A stretch of 64,000 bases of DNA, from assembly GCF_003437535.1 (NCBI RefSeq), contig NZ_QSQT01000001.1:1-64000 (forward strand). Reading direction: 5' to 3'. The notes under the pieces were generated by a model that was not told the DNA's origin, did no database searches, and was given only the letters and a program-made list of their open reading frames with translations. This document shows, in pieces, positions 27,901-35,633 of the stretch (its first letter is position 1; each line of letters starts with the position of its first letter). This DNA is from Phocaeicola plebeius. Lineage in GTDB: Bacteria; Bacteroidota; Bacteroidia; Bacteroidales; Bacteroidaceae. Made by a program: the position numbers and the translations under genes.

Positions 27901-28222
27901 CATGGTACAGTGCGAAGCCAATTATTCCAATGCACACGGCACACCGTGGGTGTATAAACATCGCCAGATGGGTAAGCTGGTAGGTGCTCCGGTACCTGGA
28001 ACCATGACCAGCGTAAACTGGGTACGGATGCAAGACCCGGATTTGATTTACGGTATTCCTGTGATTGGTTATCGTCTGCCGGACGGAAGCTACCTGGAAA
28101 ACAAAGAGCTGGAGCCGGATGTATATGTGTTGAACGCGCCTGAAACAGTAGTGAAAGGAGAGGATACACAGTTGAAGGCTGCGGTAGATGAACTGCTTAA
28201 AGAGCTGGATGCAAAGAAATAA
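24977..28222 (+). CDS. Tricorn-like S41 family peptidase
   Basis: 1081 aa with a signal peptide (MMKKTLCTLLLGTTFAHAMA). Residues 25-580 form WD40-like beta-propellers with repeated SPDGK motifs (for example ISPDGKEIVF, WSPDGKQIAF, FSPDGKEVAF). Residues 590-635 are a Lys/Glu-rich linker. After that come a tricorn core domain, a PDZ domain (about 790-870, GLLYDWNYTGKGMKVDEVV) and a C-terminal S41 protease domain with DTRFNGGGRLHEDI and EANYSNAHGTPW, where the serine is the probable nucleophile. It resembles tricorn proteases exported to the periplasm. It probably degrades peptides. It is monocistronic. Confidence 0.93.
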   Translation: MMKKTLCTLLLGTTFAHAMAVTPLWMRDVRISPDGKEIVFCYKGDIYKVSAKGGEAVQLTTQDSYESSPVWSPDGKQIAFASDRFGNTDVFVMPANGGSARRLTTNSASEIPSAFTPDGKFIVFSASIQDPASSALFPTSAMTELYKVPAEGGKTEQILGTPAEMVCFNAAGDKFLYQDRKGFEDEWRKHHTSSITRDVWMYDRASGKHTNLTKRAGEDRNPVLSSDGKEVFFLSERNKGSFNVYSFPLDNPEQVKPLTSFSTHPVRFLSLGGDGTLCYTYNGEIYTQKQGGKPSKVNVSLTRDDQEIPVTLSYTRGASEAVASPDGKQVAFIVRGEVFVTSVEYGTTKQITHTPEAEEGLSFGADNRTLVYASERDGNWQLYKAEIERKEDLNFPNATLIKEEVLLPSKTVERMYPKFSPDGKEVAFIEDRIRLKVLNLETNKVRQITDGSTWYELSGGFNYAWSPDGKWFTLEFIGNKHDPYTDIALVSADGKGELVNLTNSGYTSSSPKWTMDGNAILFTTERYGMRNHASWGSLDDVMMVFVNQDAYDKFRMSKEDYELQKELEKEQEKAADKKDGKKEDKKEDKKEEADKVKDIVVELEGIQDRIVRLTPNSSSIASAILSKDGESLYYLSAFERGFDMWKMDLRKREIKLLHKMGSGWADMEMDKEGKNLFVLGSGSMQKMDLGGEKLKPISYRAEMKMDLAAERAYMYDNMCREEQKRFYEVNMHGVDWKAMTANYRRFLPHINNKYDYAEMLSELLGELNVSHTGGRYRPGAKEATASLGLLYDWNYTGKGMKVDEVVEKGPFDRKTTRVKPGVVIEKIDGQPVDADFSALLNGKAGKKILVSFYDAQSKERWDEVVKPISGGTLSSLLYERWVKQRAADVDKWSNGRLGYVHIESMDDGSFRTVYSDILGKYNNREGIVIDTRFNGGGRLHEDIEVLFSGQKYLTQVIRGREACDMPSRRWNKPSIMVQCEANYSNAHGTPWVYKHRQMGKLVGAPVPGTMTSVNWVRMQDPDLIYGIPVIGYRLPDGSYLENKELEPDVYVLNAPETVVKGEDTQLKAAVDELLKELDAKK

Positions 28223-28267
28223 GTGCTGAAATATCCGGAAGGATTGCTTTCCGGACATATCCTAAAG

Positions 28268-28305
28268 TACCGGTTGATTCACAAGGAGTCAGCCGGTATT
28301 TTTTT
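28268..28305 (+). terminator. Terminator after the tricorn-like gene
   Basis: TACCGGTTGATT pairs with AGTCAGCCGGTA with GU pairs, followed by seven T residues. Confidence 0.8.
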
Positions 28306-28338
28306 GCTCTCAGGCTTTATTTTCTGAGGTGATTTCCA

Positions 28339-28442
28339 TCTCCTGCCAGTACTTCTTTGGCAGTACTCCAGTACTTCCTTGAAAGTACTAAAGTACTGCT
28401 TAGGGAGTACTGCAGTACTGGCCTGAAAGTACTGGCAACTTG
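28339..28442. repeat. Phased palindrome array 3 (AGTACT, 22-bp period)
   Basis: Eight AGTACT palindromes start at 28348, 28362, 28370, 28384, 28392, 28406, 28414 and 28428, alternating 14 and 8 bp apart. They make 14-bp cores AGTACT-NN-AGTACT with a strict 22-bp period. The 6-base words are perfect while the spacers differ. The array lies between the convergent tricorn-like and tyrS terminators. Confidence 0.92.
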
Positions 28443-28489
28443 ACCCTTGCTGTTGGATAAAGGGTTATGGACGGAACTGTAAGACATAA

Positions 28490-28526
28490 GAAAGGCTGCC
28501 CCAAATTGAATTGAGACAGCCTTCCG
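28490..28526 (-). terminator. Terminator of tyrS
   Basis: On the minus strand AAGGCTGTCTCAA pairs with TTGGGGCAGCCTT with two GU pairs and is followed by TCTTATG. The T tract is weak. Confidence 0.55.
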
Positions 28527-28545
28527 GTATTTTTTCTAAAAGAAT

Positions 28546-29838
28546 TTACTTGGCAATTACCAGATAATAGTTTTTCTTTCCGCGCTGTACGAGCAGGTAT
28601 TTTTCATCCAGCAAGTCGGCTGTGGTAATTTCCTGGTCAAATGCAGCCAGTTTTTCTTTGTTCAAAGAAACGCCGCCGCCCTGAACCAGCTTACGCATCT
28701 CACCTTTTGATGGGAAGATAGCAGCCTTTTCAGTGAATAAATCTACCGCTTTGATACCGGCTTCAATATCCGATTTGGCTACTTCAAACTGAGGAACGCC
28801 TTCGAATACAGAAAGCAGGGTATCTTCATCCAGTTTCTTCAATGCTTCAGAAGTAGCGTTTCCAAACAGGATGCCAGAAGCTTCTACAGCAGCGTTGTAG
28901 TCAGCTTCAGAGTGAACCATGATAGTTACTTCCTTAGCCAGACGTTTCTGGAGTACACGCAAGTGAGGAGCCTGTTCGTGTTCTGCAATCAGGCCTTCTA
29001 TTTCTTCTTTGCTCAGTGAAGTGAATATCTTGATATAACGCTTAGCGTCTTCGTCGCTTACATTCAGCCAGAATTGATAGAACTTGTAAGGAGAGGTATA
29101 TCGTGCGTCCAGCCAGATATTTCCTGATTCTGTCTTACCAAATTTACCACCGTCGGCCTTTGTAATCAGCGGACAAGTCAGGGCAAATACTTCACCTCCG
29201 TTGGTACGGCGGATTAATTCTGCTCCCGTGGTGATGTTTCCCCACTGGTCAGAACCACCCAGCTGAAGCTTACAGTTTTTGGTTTCATACAGATGCAGGA
29301 AATCGTATCCTTGTAACAGCTGATAAGTAAATTCAGTGAATGAAAGACCGTCGCGTGCTTCTCCGTTCAGACGTTTCTGAACTGATTCCTTTGCCATCAT
29401 GTAGTTCACGGTGATGTGTTTTCCTACGGTGCGGGCAAAATCCAGGAAAGAGAAGTCTTTCATCCAGTCGTAGTTGTTTACCAGTTCTGCACGGTTAGGG
29501 GCATCCGATTCGAAATCGAGGAATTTGCCCAACTGCTTCTTGATACACTCCTGATTGTGGCGCAGTGTTTCCTCATCCAGCAAGTTACGTTCCTGTGACT
29601 TACCTGAAGGGTCTCCAATCATACCGGTTGCACCTCCTACCAGAGCCAGCGGTTTGTGGCCGCAACGCTGGAAATGACGCAACATCATCACGCCACACAA
29701 GTGGCCGATATGCAACGAGTCAGCTGTAGGGTCAATACCCAGGTAAGCTGTCACCATTTCCTTCTCCAGCAATTCTTCTGTGCCCGGCATCATGGTATGT
29801 ACCATTCCACGCCATCTTAGTTCATCTACAAAATTCAT
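28546..29838 (-). CDS. tyrS: Tyrosyl-tRNA synthetase
   Basis: 430 aa class I aminoacyl-tRNA synthetase, TyrRS type. The HIGH-like signature is [13 protein letters not shown] (about 36-48). KFGKTESGN (near 230) is the KMSKS equivalent. The C-terminal S4-like RNA-binding domain is present ([19 protein letters not shown]). It is a single-gene unit with a good promoter upstream. The next gene, tatD, ends only 80 bp before the start and its stop lies beside the promoter. Confidence 0.98.
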   Translation of the reverse strand: MNFVDELRWRGMVHTMMPGTEELLEKEMVTAYLGIDPTADSLHIGHLCGVMMLRHFQRCGHKPLALVGGATGMIGDPSGKSQERNLLDEETLRHNQECIKKQLGKFLDFESDAPNRAELVNNYDWMKDFSFLDFARTVGKHITVNYMMAKESVQKRLNGEARDGLSFTEFTYQLLQGYDFLHLYETKNCKLQLGGSDQWGNITTGAELIRRTNGGEVFALTCPLITKADGGKFGKTESGNIWLDARYTSPYKFYQFWLNVSDEDAKRYIKIFTSLSKEEIEGLIAEHEQAPHLRVLQKRLAKEVTIMVHSEADYNAAVEASGILFGNATSEALKKLDEDTLLSVFEGVPQFEVAKSDIEAGIKAVDLFTEKAAIFPSKGEMRKLVQGGGVSLNKEKLAAFDQEITTADLLDEKYLLVQRGKKNYYLVIAK

Positions 29839-29883
29839 CGAATGAAATTCTTAGTTTAACATATTTATTTAATAATACAGAAG

Positions 29884-29914
29884 CAAAAGTACGACACTTT
29901 ATCTGAATAACCAA
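29884..29914 (-). promoter_or_regulatory. tyrS promoter
   Basis: The minus-strand -7 box TACTTTTG (29884-29891) and TTG (29912-29914) are 20 bp apart, a full match to the Bacteroides pattern. Confidence 0.8.
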
Positions 29915-29917
29915 TTT

Positions 29918-30574
29918 TTAGCGATTAAAAAAGAGACGGTTAGCATTTTCTTTGATATTTTCAACCAAGCTGTCAAAAGAGGTTCCGCGTAGTGAGGCTA
30001 CTTGACGATAGAAGCTCGGAAAGTCTGTGTCTGCTTCATCGCTTTCCAATAATAATCTGTCTGCAGGGACGATGGACAATGCTTTTTCCTGGTATTTTTT
30101 TCCGAAAGAGAGATAAAATCCGTGTCGTATCAGGTCGGTGGCAAGTTCTTTTTTACCTCGGAAACCATGGATAATCCAGGCTTGTGCGGGGTGATATTTC
30201 TTGTGCAAGGCAAACAGCTCTTCAGTGGCTTTTACGGAATGTATCACTAAGGGGAGATGATATGTCTCTGATAACTCTATCGCTTTCCTGAAAGCTTGTA
30301 TTTGCAAGTCGAAAGGGGTATCGCATACTTTGTCCAGCCCGGCTTCTCCCAGTGCGACTATTCGCGAATCACTTTGGATAGTCTGTACCAGCCAATCTAT
30401 TTGTGACTGAATGTTTTCTTCCGTGAGATACCACGGATGCAGGCTGACGGAGATAAATGGAGCTTGCAGGTAAGAAGAAGCCGTTTTCTCGTCCATGCGG
30501 CAGCTCACGATGGCAGTGGTCTGTGGTTGGGGCAAATGATGTGTGTGTGCGTCGAAAAAGAGAGTGTCAATCAT
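29918..30574 (-). CDS. TatD-family hydrolase
   Basis: 218 aa, shorter than canonical TatD (about 260). Metal ligands: FDAHTHHLP (7-15), ALGEAGLDK (near 94-102), VIHSVKA (near 130) and WIIHGFRG (near 153), then ESDEADTDF near 194. TatD enzymes are metal-dependent DNases or phosphoesterases. The substrate here is unknown. It is the last gene of the rnpA-yidD-tatD set, separated from yidD by 14 bp. Confidence 0.88.
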   Translation of the reverse strand: MIDTLFFDAHTHHLPQPQTTAIVSCRMDEKTASSYLQAPFISVSLHPWYLTEENIQSQIDWLVQTIQSDSRIVALGEAGLDKVCDTPFDLQIQAFRKAIELSETYHLPLVIHSVKATEELFALHKKYHPAQAWIIHGFRGKKELATDLIRHGFYLSFGKKYQEKALSIVPADRLLLESDEADTDFPSFYRQVASLRGTSFDSLVENIKENANRLFFNR

Positions 30575-30588
30575 GTGAAAACAGGCTT

Positions 30589-30810
30589 TTAAGGAACCGG
30601 ATCATATCCCGAACCTCCCCAAGGGTGGCAACGAAGAATGCGTCGTATGGCTAAGTAAAGCCCTTTGAAAGGTCCGTGCTTTTGTATCGCTTCTATGGCA
30701 TATTGAGAGCAAGTCGGAGTGAATCGACAGGAGGGAGGCGTAAAGGGTGAAATGCAGTTCCGGTAAAAATAAATGGGAAGCAGGAGCAGAAAAGAAAGTA
30801 GCTTTTTCAT
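30589..30810 (-). CDS. yidD: Membrane protein insertion efficiency factor YidD
   Basis: 73 aa. The conserved YidD core is present: [22 protein letters not shown], whose part [11 protein letters not shown] (28-38) is diagnostic, followed by [20 protein letters not shown]. It is a small amphipathic inner-membrane protein that supports insertion by YidC. The ATG overlaps the rnpA stop by 4 bp, the usual rnpA-yidD order in bacteria. Confidence 0.96.
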   Translation of the reverse strand: MKKLLSFLLLLPIYFYRNCISPFTPPSCRFTPTCSQYAIEAIQKHGPFKGLYLAIRRILRCHPWGGSGYDPVP

Positions 30811-31202
30811 GCCAGACGTTCTGCGGTAAGTTGCAACAGTTTAACCACCTTAGCTTCCACATCGGCCGATTCATGCAACTCATTGTCGAGCCAGATAAAG
30901 GCAATGGCAATTTTCCGTCCTGAGTCTTTTAACGCATCCAGCAGGATGTGTTTGTTTTTACGGTAGGCCTCACGTACCTGACGTTTTACACGATTGCGTT
31001 TGACGGCCCGCTTGAATCTTTTTTTGGGTACGCTAATCAGGATAGTGGCTGCAGGTAGATTCTCTCCCTCTACCGGCATGTATACGATACGCAACGGAAA
31101 AGCAGGTAGTGATTTGCTGCCTCCTGTAAACAGTCTTTCAATCAGAATCCGGCTGTTCAGTCGTTCTACTTTCGGTAGGGTTAATTTTAGAGAATCGGTC
31201 AT
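30807..31202 (-). CDS. rnpA: Ribonuclease P protein component
   Basis: 131 aa basic protein that binds the catalytic RNase P RNA to mature tRNA 5' ends. It contains the family motif [18 protein letters not shown] (about 63-80). The N-terminus has [17 protein letters not shown]. Its 4-bp overlap with yidD indicates coupling. A hairpin lies between the upstream hemD stop and this start. Confidence 0.96.
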   Translation of the reverse strand: MTDSLKLTLPKVERLNSRILIERLFTGGSKSLPAFPLRIVYMPVEGENLPAATILISVPKKRFKRAVKRNRVKRQVREAYRKNKHILLDALKDSGRKIAIAFIWLDNELHESADVEAKVVKLLQLTAERLA

Positions 31203-31218
31203 AGAGGGGTATATAATG

Positions 31219-31262
31219 AAACAAAGCGAAGTAATGAGAAAATGGATTGCTTCGCTTTGTTT
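31219..31262. terminator. Hairpin between hemD and rnpA
   Basis: AAACAAAGCGAAG (31219-31231) and CTTCGCTTTGTTT (31250-31262) form a 13-bp perfect stem with an 18-nt loop. The T tract on the minus side is poor. It could end hemD transcription or act before rnpA. Confidence 0.6.
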
Positions 31263-31276
31263 GTCAGAATTATTTT

Positions 31277-32023
31277 TTATTTGTTGTGTTCGCGGATAAA
31301 CATATCCAACGCTGCCGGCATGGAAGGAGCTGCACTTGAAGGAGCTTCCAAATCAAGACGCAAGCCTGCATCTTTTACGGCTTTAGCAGTAGTCGGTCCG
31401 AAGCTTCCGATAGCAATGTCTTTCTGTTCGAAATTCGGGAAGTTCTTCATCAGCGACTGAATACCTGCCGGACTGAAGAATATCAGCATGTCGTAGTTGA
31501 ATTCTTCTTCTGGAGTGAAATCGTTGCTGACAGTACGGTACATTACAGCTTCCGTGTGCTGGATGTGGTTCTTGTCGAGCAAGTCTTTTACTTCGTCATT
31601 GTGTACATCCGACATCGGAATAAAGTATTTTTCCGTATTATGCTTGATAATTTGCGGAAGCAGGTCAGCAAACTTTCCAGTAGCACCGAAGAATACTTTA
31701 CGCTTACGGTATTGAACGTATTTCTGAATATACAGAGCGATAGTTTCCGAAGTACAGAAATATTTCATTGTTTCCGGAATTGTTACGCGCAACTCTGCAC
31801 ACAGGCTAAAGAAGTGATCGATAGCATGGCGTGAAGTAAACACAACGGCTGTATGATCTAAGATAGAAACCTTCTGCTGTCTGAATTCTTTAGCTGACAA
31901 ACTTTCTACTTTAATAAACGGGCGAAAATCTATCTTCACTCCGTACTTCTCAGCAATGTCAAAATAAGGGGACTTTTCAGTCGTTGGTTTAGGCTGAGAA
32001 ACGAGGACTTTCTTTATTTTCAA
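31277..32023 (-). CDS. hemD: Uroporphyrinogen-III synthase
   Basis: 248 aa with the loose HemD domain pattern: FTSRHAIDHFF near 62-72, FFGATGKFADLLPQI, the C-terminal IFFSPAGIQSL near 181 and IAIGSFGPTTAKAVKDAGL, typical of this divergent family. It cyclises hydroxymethylbilane to uroporphyrinogen III, relevant to heme or siroheme/cobalamin in Bacteroides, although other hem genes are not adjacent. It follows DUF4271 by 5 bp and ends before the rnpA hairpin. Confidence 0.9.
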   Translation of the reverse strand: MKIKKVLVSQPKPTTEKSPYFDIAEKYGVKIDFRPFIKVESLSAKEFRQQKVSILDHTAVVFTSRHAIDHFFSLCAELRVTIPETMKYFCTSETIALYIQKYVQYRKRKVFFGATGKFADLLPQIIKHNTEKYFIPMSDVHNDEVKDLLDKNHIQHTEAVMYRTVSNDFTPEEEFNYDMLIFFSPAGIQSLMKNFPNFEQKDIAIGSFGPTTAKAVKDAGLRLDLEAPSSAAPSMPAALDMFIREHNK

Positions 32024-32028
32024 CGTTA

Positions 32029-32838
32029 CTAGAATTTTAAAATAAAAATGTTATTTATATATATCAATCCTTTCCAGAGGAAAAGTAAGGGTATGATTTC
32101 GAGGGTGCAAAAGTACAGAATTAAATGTAAAATGCCATGAAAATGATTAAAAAAGTTCCTAATACACTTATAAAATAACAATATTTTGAAAGATATTACT
32201 GCTGTGAGTACGAAGGTTTTAGAAAAGTGAAAGTCTAAATTGAAATAAACGACGAGCAGTGACAAAGGAAATAAGACAAGGGAAATACCGGAGAGCAGAT
32301 CAAAATAGGCAGAAATCCAGGCTTTATTTTTTTCTTTGTCAAAGAAAATCCAGTTGATAAATTGATATAAAAGGGCTTTTCCTGTCACTGTCAATAGTAC
32401 GCAGAATATGTAGATAAATAGAATGGCATAGTGCGAAACTATTTGGAACAGAAATGGGTCGGTTTTAGAGAAAAAATCATATACAAATAATCCGGCGGAT
32501 ATGCAGCTTATACTTCCTAAGCTCAGGGTGTAGCGGATGTTGAAATTAGAAGTGTCGTCAAAAAGCCCCGCTCTTTCTTTGTGGCGGAAAAAACTTTTGA
32601 TATGTTGATAGAGGTATTTTTTCCCGTTTTTCAGGGCGTATACGGCCAGGAAAAAGCAAAGAAATACAATTCCGGTAACCGCAAAGTCATTTCGTAACTG
32701 ATAAGGAATGGGTTCTCCTGCCATACCGTTTGTACACGGTGTTTCCTTACAATGCTGCAGTGCACTGTCTATCTGCTCTACGTGCTGGTTGTAGAGTTCT
32801 TGAATCTGTGAGAAACCGGTATGGCAAAACTTGTTCAT
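32029..32838 (-). CDS. DUF4271 membrane protein
   Basis: 269 aa with about seven hydrophobic segments beginning near residue 51 (DFAVTGIVFLCFFLAVYAL). The conserved loop FLFQIVSHYAILFIYIFCVL resembles DUF4271 proteins found almost only in Bacteroidetes next to hemD. The function is unknown. Placement between a LOG protein and hemD, with a 4-bp overlap on the LOG side, suggests an operon. No catalytic motif is visible. Confidence 0.82.
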   Translation of the reverse strand: MNKFCHTGFSQIQELYNQHVEQIDSALQHCKETPCTNGMAGEPIPYQLRNDFAVTGIVFLCFFLAVYALKNGKKYLYQHIKSFFRHKERAGLFDDTSNFNIRYTLSLGSISCISAGLFVYDFFSKTDPFLFQIVSHYAILFIYIFCVLLTVTGKALLYQFINWIFFDKEKNKAWISAYFDLLSGISLVLFPLSLLVVYFNLDFHFSKTFVLTAVISFKILLFYKCIRNFFNHFHGILHLILYFCTLEIIPLLFLWKGLIYINNIFILKF

Positions 32839-33422
32839 ATTGCGGCAAATTTACGAATTTCTTTGCTCCAGTGAGGGATGGTATATAATAAATTTACAGC
32901 TTCTTCGGGAGTTTGTGCCACGTGCCAGATATTTCCGTGTTCTTTTCGCATGAAGTTCTGGGAAATAGCTTGTTGAAGCATTTCTAACAGCGGGTTATAA
33001 AATCCGTTGGTATTCAGTATGACGATGGGTTTCAGGTATAGTCCAAGCTGTTTCCAGGTAATGATTTCCAGTAGCTCTTCCAGTGTACCGCATCCCCCGG
33101 GCAGGGCAATCACTCCGTCGGACAAATCGGCCATAAGTTGTTTGCGTTCGTGCATGCTTTCCGTCTCTATCAGTCGGGTCAGTCCTTTGTGGTGCCAGCC
33201 TTGTTCCACCATGAACCGGGGAATGACACCGGTTACGGTTCCTCCGGCAGCAAGAGCTGCGTCACTGATGCGGCACATCAGTCCCAGGCATCCGGCTCCG
33301 TTAATAAGGTTGATATGTTTTTGTGCAAGAATTTTTCCAAGTTCTTCGGCTGCTTCGAAATAAATAGGATCTATTTTGGTGCTGGAAGCACTGTATACGC
33401 ATATATTTTTGATATCGTTCAT
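32835..33422 (-). CDS. LOG-family protein
   Basis: 195 aa from the ATG 21 bp inside the longest frame. The promoter -7 box overlaps the upstream in-frame start, so the shorter start is preferred. The family motif PGGCGTLEEL (near 107-116) and GAGCLGLMCRISD fit TIGR00730/LOG proteins, which release nucleobase from nucleoside monophosphates (cytokinin-type phosphoribohydrolase in plants). The natural substrate in Bacteroides is not settled. It heads a LOG-DUF4271-hemD unit with duplicated promoters. Confidence 0.9.
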   Translation of the reverse strand: MNDIKNICVYSASSTKIDPIYFEAAEELGKILAQKHINLINGAGCLGLMCRISDAALAAGGTVTGVIPRFMVEQGWHHKGLTRLIETESMHERKQLMADLSDGVIALPGGCGTLEELLEIITWKQLGLYLKPIVILNTNGFYNPLLEMLQQAISQNFMRKEHGNIWHVAQTPEEAVNLLYTIPHWSKEIRKFAAI

Positions 33423-33440
33423 GGTCTTTTTTAGTTTTTG

Positions 33441-33471
33441 CAAAGATAGGTAAAGGTGAGTGCAATGTCAA
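33441..33471 (-). promoter_or_regulatory. LOG promoter P1
   Basis: On the minus strand TTGAC (TTG at 33469-33471), a 20-bp spacer and -7 box TATCTTTG (33441-33448). Confidence 0.8.
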
Positions 33472-33513
33472 GCCAAAAGCTTGCTTTTGAGCGTAAGTAT
33501 TGCCGAACCGCAT

Positions 33514-33560
33514 CCTATCTTCGAGGATTCAAAGATAGGTAAAGGTAAGTGCATAGCCAA
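33514..33560 (-). promoter_or_regulatory. LOG promoter P2, near-duplicate of P1
   Basis: The -7 box TATCTTTG (33530-33537), 20-bp spacer and TTG (33558-33560) repeat P1, and 23 of 24 bases following each CAAAGATA are shared. Its -7 box is one arm of the inverted repeat CCTATCTT (33514-33521)/AAGATAGG (33532-33539). Confidence 0.65.
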
Positions 33561-33574
33561 AACGTTATGCCAAC

Positions 33575-33610
33575 AAAAAGGGCCTGACCATCTTCTGATG
33601 TATCAAGCCC
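33575..33610 (-). terminator. Terminator of metK
   Basis: On the minus strand GGGCTTGA and TCAGGCCC arms with one GU pair, followed by TTTTTG. Confidence 0.7.
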
Positions 33611-33637
33611 TCTGTATGGTTAGTGGAAGGTTTCGGC

Positions 33638-34933
33638 TTATTTCAGTCCGAAAGCTTCTTTCACTTTGTCTACATAATCCAGTTTCTCCCAGGTGAAGAG
33701 TTCTACTTCCACGTCTTTGTTGCCTTCGTAAGCCGATTCGAAATGTTTGGTAACGATTTGCGGTTCGCGGCCCATGTGTCCGTAAGCAGCAGTTTCACTA
33801 TAAATCGGATTGCGCAGTTTCAAGCGTTCTTCAATGGCACGCGGACGCATATCGAAGATTTCATCCACTTTCTTAGCGATTTTTCCGTCGGTCAGAGCTA
33901 CATTGCTACGTCCGTAAGTATTTACGTAGATATTGATTGGACGTGCCACTCCGATGGCGTATGAAACCTGTACCAATACTTCGTCTGCTACTCCGGCAGC
34001 TACCAGGTTCTTGGCAATGTGGCGTGCAGCGTATGCAGCACTACGGTCTACCTTGCTGGGGTCTTTTCCTGAGAAAGCACCTCCTCCGTGAGCTCCGGCA
34101 CCACCGTAAGTGTCTACAATAATCTTACGGCCAGTCAGTCCGGTATCACCGTGAGGACCACCAATCACGAACTTACCTGTCGGGTTTACGTGGTATTTAA
34201 TCTGGTCGTTGAACAAAGCCAGTACCTGCGGGTTGTGGATTTCTGCAATGACACGCGGCATCAAGATTTCAATTACGTCCTTGCGAATCTGTGCCAGCAT
34301 TTCCTCGTCAGCCTTTAATTGAGCTTCTTTTGAGTCATTTTCCGGCTGGATAAATTCATCGTGCTGGGTAGATACTACGATGGTATCAATACGTACCGGA
34401 CGACGGTTGTCATCATATTCAATAGTTACCTGGCTCTTAGAGTCCGGACGAAGGTAAGTCATCACCTTTCCTTCACGACGGATGTCAGCCAATACCATCA
34501 GCAGCTTGTGTGCTAGGTCGAGCGACAGCGGCATGTAGTTTTCTGTTTCGTTGGTAGCATAACCGAACATCATACCCTGGTCGCCTGCTCCCTGATTCAT
34601 CGGGTCTTCGCGTTCTACTCCACGGTTGATGTCAGGACTCTGTTCGTGAATGGCAGAGAATACACCGCATGAATTACCTTCGAACATGTATTCGCTCTTG
34701 GTATAGCCTATCTTATTAATTACCTCGCGTGCTACGCGCTGCAAATCAATATACGCTTTGGTTTTCACTTCTCCTGCCAGTACCACCTGTCCGGTAGTTA
34801 CCAGAGTTTCGCAAGCTACTTTTGAACTGGGGTCGTAAGCCAACAGTTTGTCAAGCACAGCGTCCGAAATTTGATCGGCCACTTTGTCGGGGTGTCCTTC
34901 AGACACCGATTCGGATGTGAATAAGTATCCCAT
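33638..34933 (-). CDS. metK: S-adenosylmethionine synthetase
   Basis: 431 aa, within the range of MetK in Bacteroidales. ATP and methionine binding motifs: [18 protein letters not shown] (10-27), [12 protein letters not shown] (near 119) and the P-loop [15 protein letters not shown] (near 287), with the hexapeptide-like [12 protein letters not shown] before it. It makes SAM from methionine and ATP. It is a single-gene unit. The 143-bp leader contains a compact pseudoknot-capable element that resembles a SAM-II riboswitch. Confidence 0.98.
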   Translation of the reverse strand: MGYLFTSESVSEGHPDKVADQISDAVLDKLLAYDPSSKVACETLVTTGQVVLAGEVKTKAYIDLQRVAREVINKIGYTKSEYMFEGNSCGVFSAIHEQSPDINRGVEREDPMNQGAGDQGMMFGYATNETENYMPLSLDLAHKLLMVLADIRREGKVMTYLRPDSKSQVTIEYDDNRRPVRIDTIVVSTQHDEFIQPENDSKEAQLKADEEMLAQIRKDVIEILMPRVIAEIHNPQVLALFNDQIKYHVNPTGKFVIGGPHGDTGLTGRKIIVDTYGGAGAHGGGAFSGKDPSKVDRSAAYAARHIAKNLVAAGVADEVLVQVSYAIGVARPINIYVNTYGRSNVALTDGKIAKKVDEIFDMRPRAIEERLKLRNPIYSETAAYGHMGREPQIVTKHFESAYEGNKDVEVELFTWEKLDYVDKVKEAFGLK

Positions 34934-35019
34934 TGTTGTGGTAAATTAAAATTGTTAATGGTTTGTTTTTATCCGTGTACGGACAGAGTAGAGAAGTAAT
35001 CTTCGGGGAAATAACAATG

Positions 35020-35070
35020 TGTTTTAGCATTTTTTTCCGTGGTTGCAAGCTACTCAAATCTTTCCACTTT
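35020..35070 (-). promoter_or_regulatory. Possible SAM-II-like riboswitch before metK
   Basis: The minus-strand RNA begins shortly after -7 box TATCTTTG (35083-35090). It then has GTGG, GATTTGAG, TAGC, TTGCAA, CCAC and finally TGCTAAAAC. GTGG pairs with CCAC as a P1 helix. The loop GATTT...TTGCAA and the later GCTAAA segment match the order of conserved words in SAM-II aptamers, and TAGC with GCTA could form the pseudoknot. Spacing to the start codon (about 90 nt) is longer than usual. No computation was possible. Confidence 0.4.
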
Positions 35071-35082
35071 TTATTTTCGCTG

Positions 35083-35090
35083 CAAAGATA
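35083..35090 (-). promoter_or_regulatory. -7 box of metK
   Basis: TATCTTTG on the minus strand, giving a leader of roughly 140 nt. Confidence 0.6.
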
Positions 35091-35163
35091 GTGATATAAA
35101 TTGGAATAATTACAATTTCAGTTTCTTTTTAACATAGCTTTATGCTACTTGCCTGTTGCCAAA

Positions 35164-35622
35164 TTATTCCTGATATAGTTCGGACAATGTTTTTTGCCGG
35201 GTGGGGTGGATTACGTTTCCTGCAATTTCGATTAGGGGGTTCATCACAAAATCTCTTTCCGTCATCAATGGATGAGGAATTGTAAGCTCAGGTGTCTGGA
35301 GCACGAGAGTGTCGTATAAAAGAATATCAATATCAATGAGTCGGTCGCTGTAGCTCCCGTTGACTGATTTCTTTGTCCTTCCCAGCTCTTTCTCTATTTC
35401 CTGCGTGATGTGCAGTATCTCAATAGGAGGGAGGTTGGTTTCCAGTCCTATTGCTGCATTGAGGAAACTGTGGTCTGATTCAAATCCCCAAGGGGCTGTT
35501 TCATAAAAAGAGGATAGGGAAACTTGCTTCCCTATCCTTTCCTGTAGTTTATAGATGGCGGTACGTAAATTAGCTTCTTTATCGCCAAGGTTTGTACCTA
35601 ATCCCAGATAAACTGTTGCCAT
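35164..35622 (-). CDS. folK: HPPK (folate pyrophosphokinase)
   Basis: 152 aa. 2-amino-4-hydroxy-6-hydroxymethyldihydropteridine diphosphokinase, adding pyrophosphate to the pterin before folP. Motifs: LGLGTNLGDKEANL (6-19), PWGFESDHSFLNAA near 44-57, GRTKK then SDRLIDIDILLYD (about 92-104) and IPHPLMTERDFVM (near 114-126). It is the last gene of the chain from the methyltransferase to folK, 11 bp after queA. No folP is present here. Confidence 0.96.
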   Translation of the reverse strand: MATVYLGLGTNLGDKEANLRTAIYKLQERIGKQVSLSSFYETAPWGFESDHSFLNAAIGLETNLPPIEILHITQEIEKELGRTKKSVNGSYSDRLIDIDILLYDTLVLQTPELTIPHPLMTERDFVMNPLIEIAGNVIHPTRQKTLSELYQE

Positions 35623-35633
35623 AGAGTGATGGT

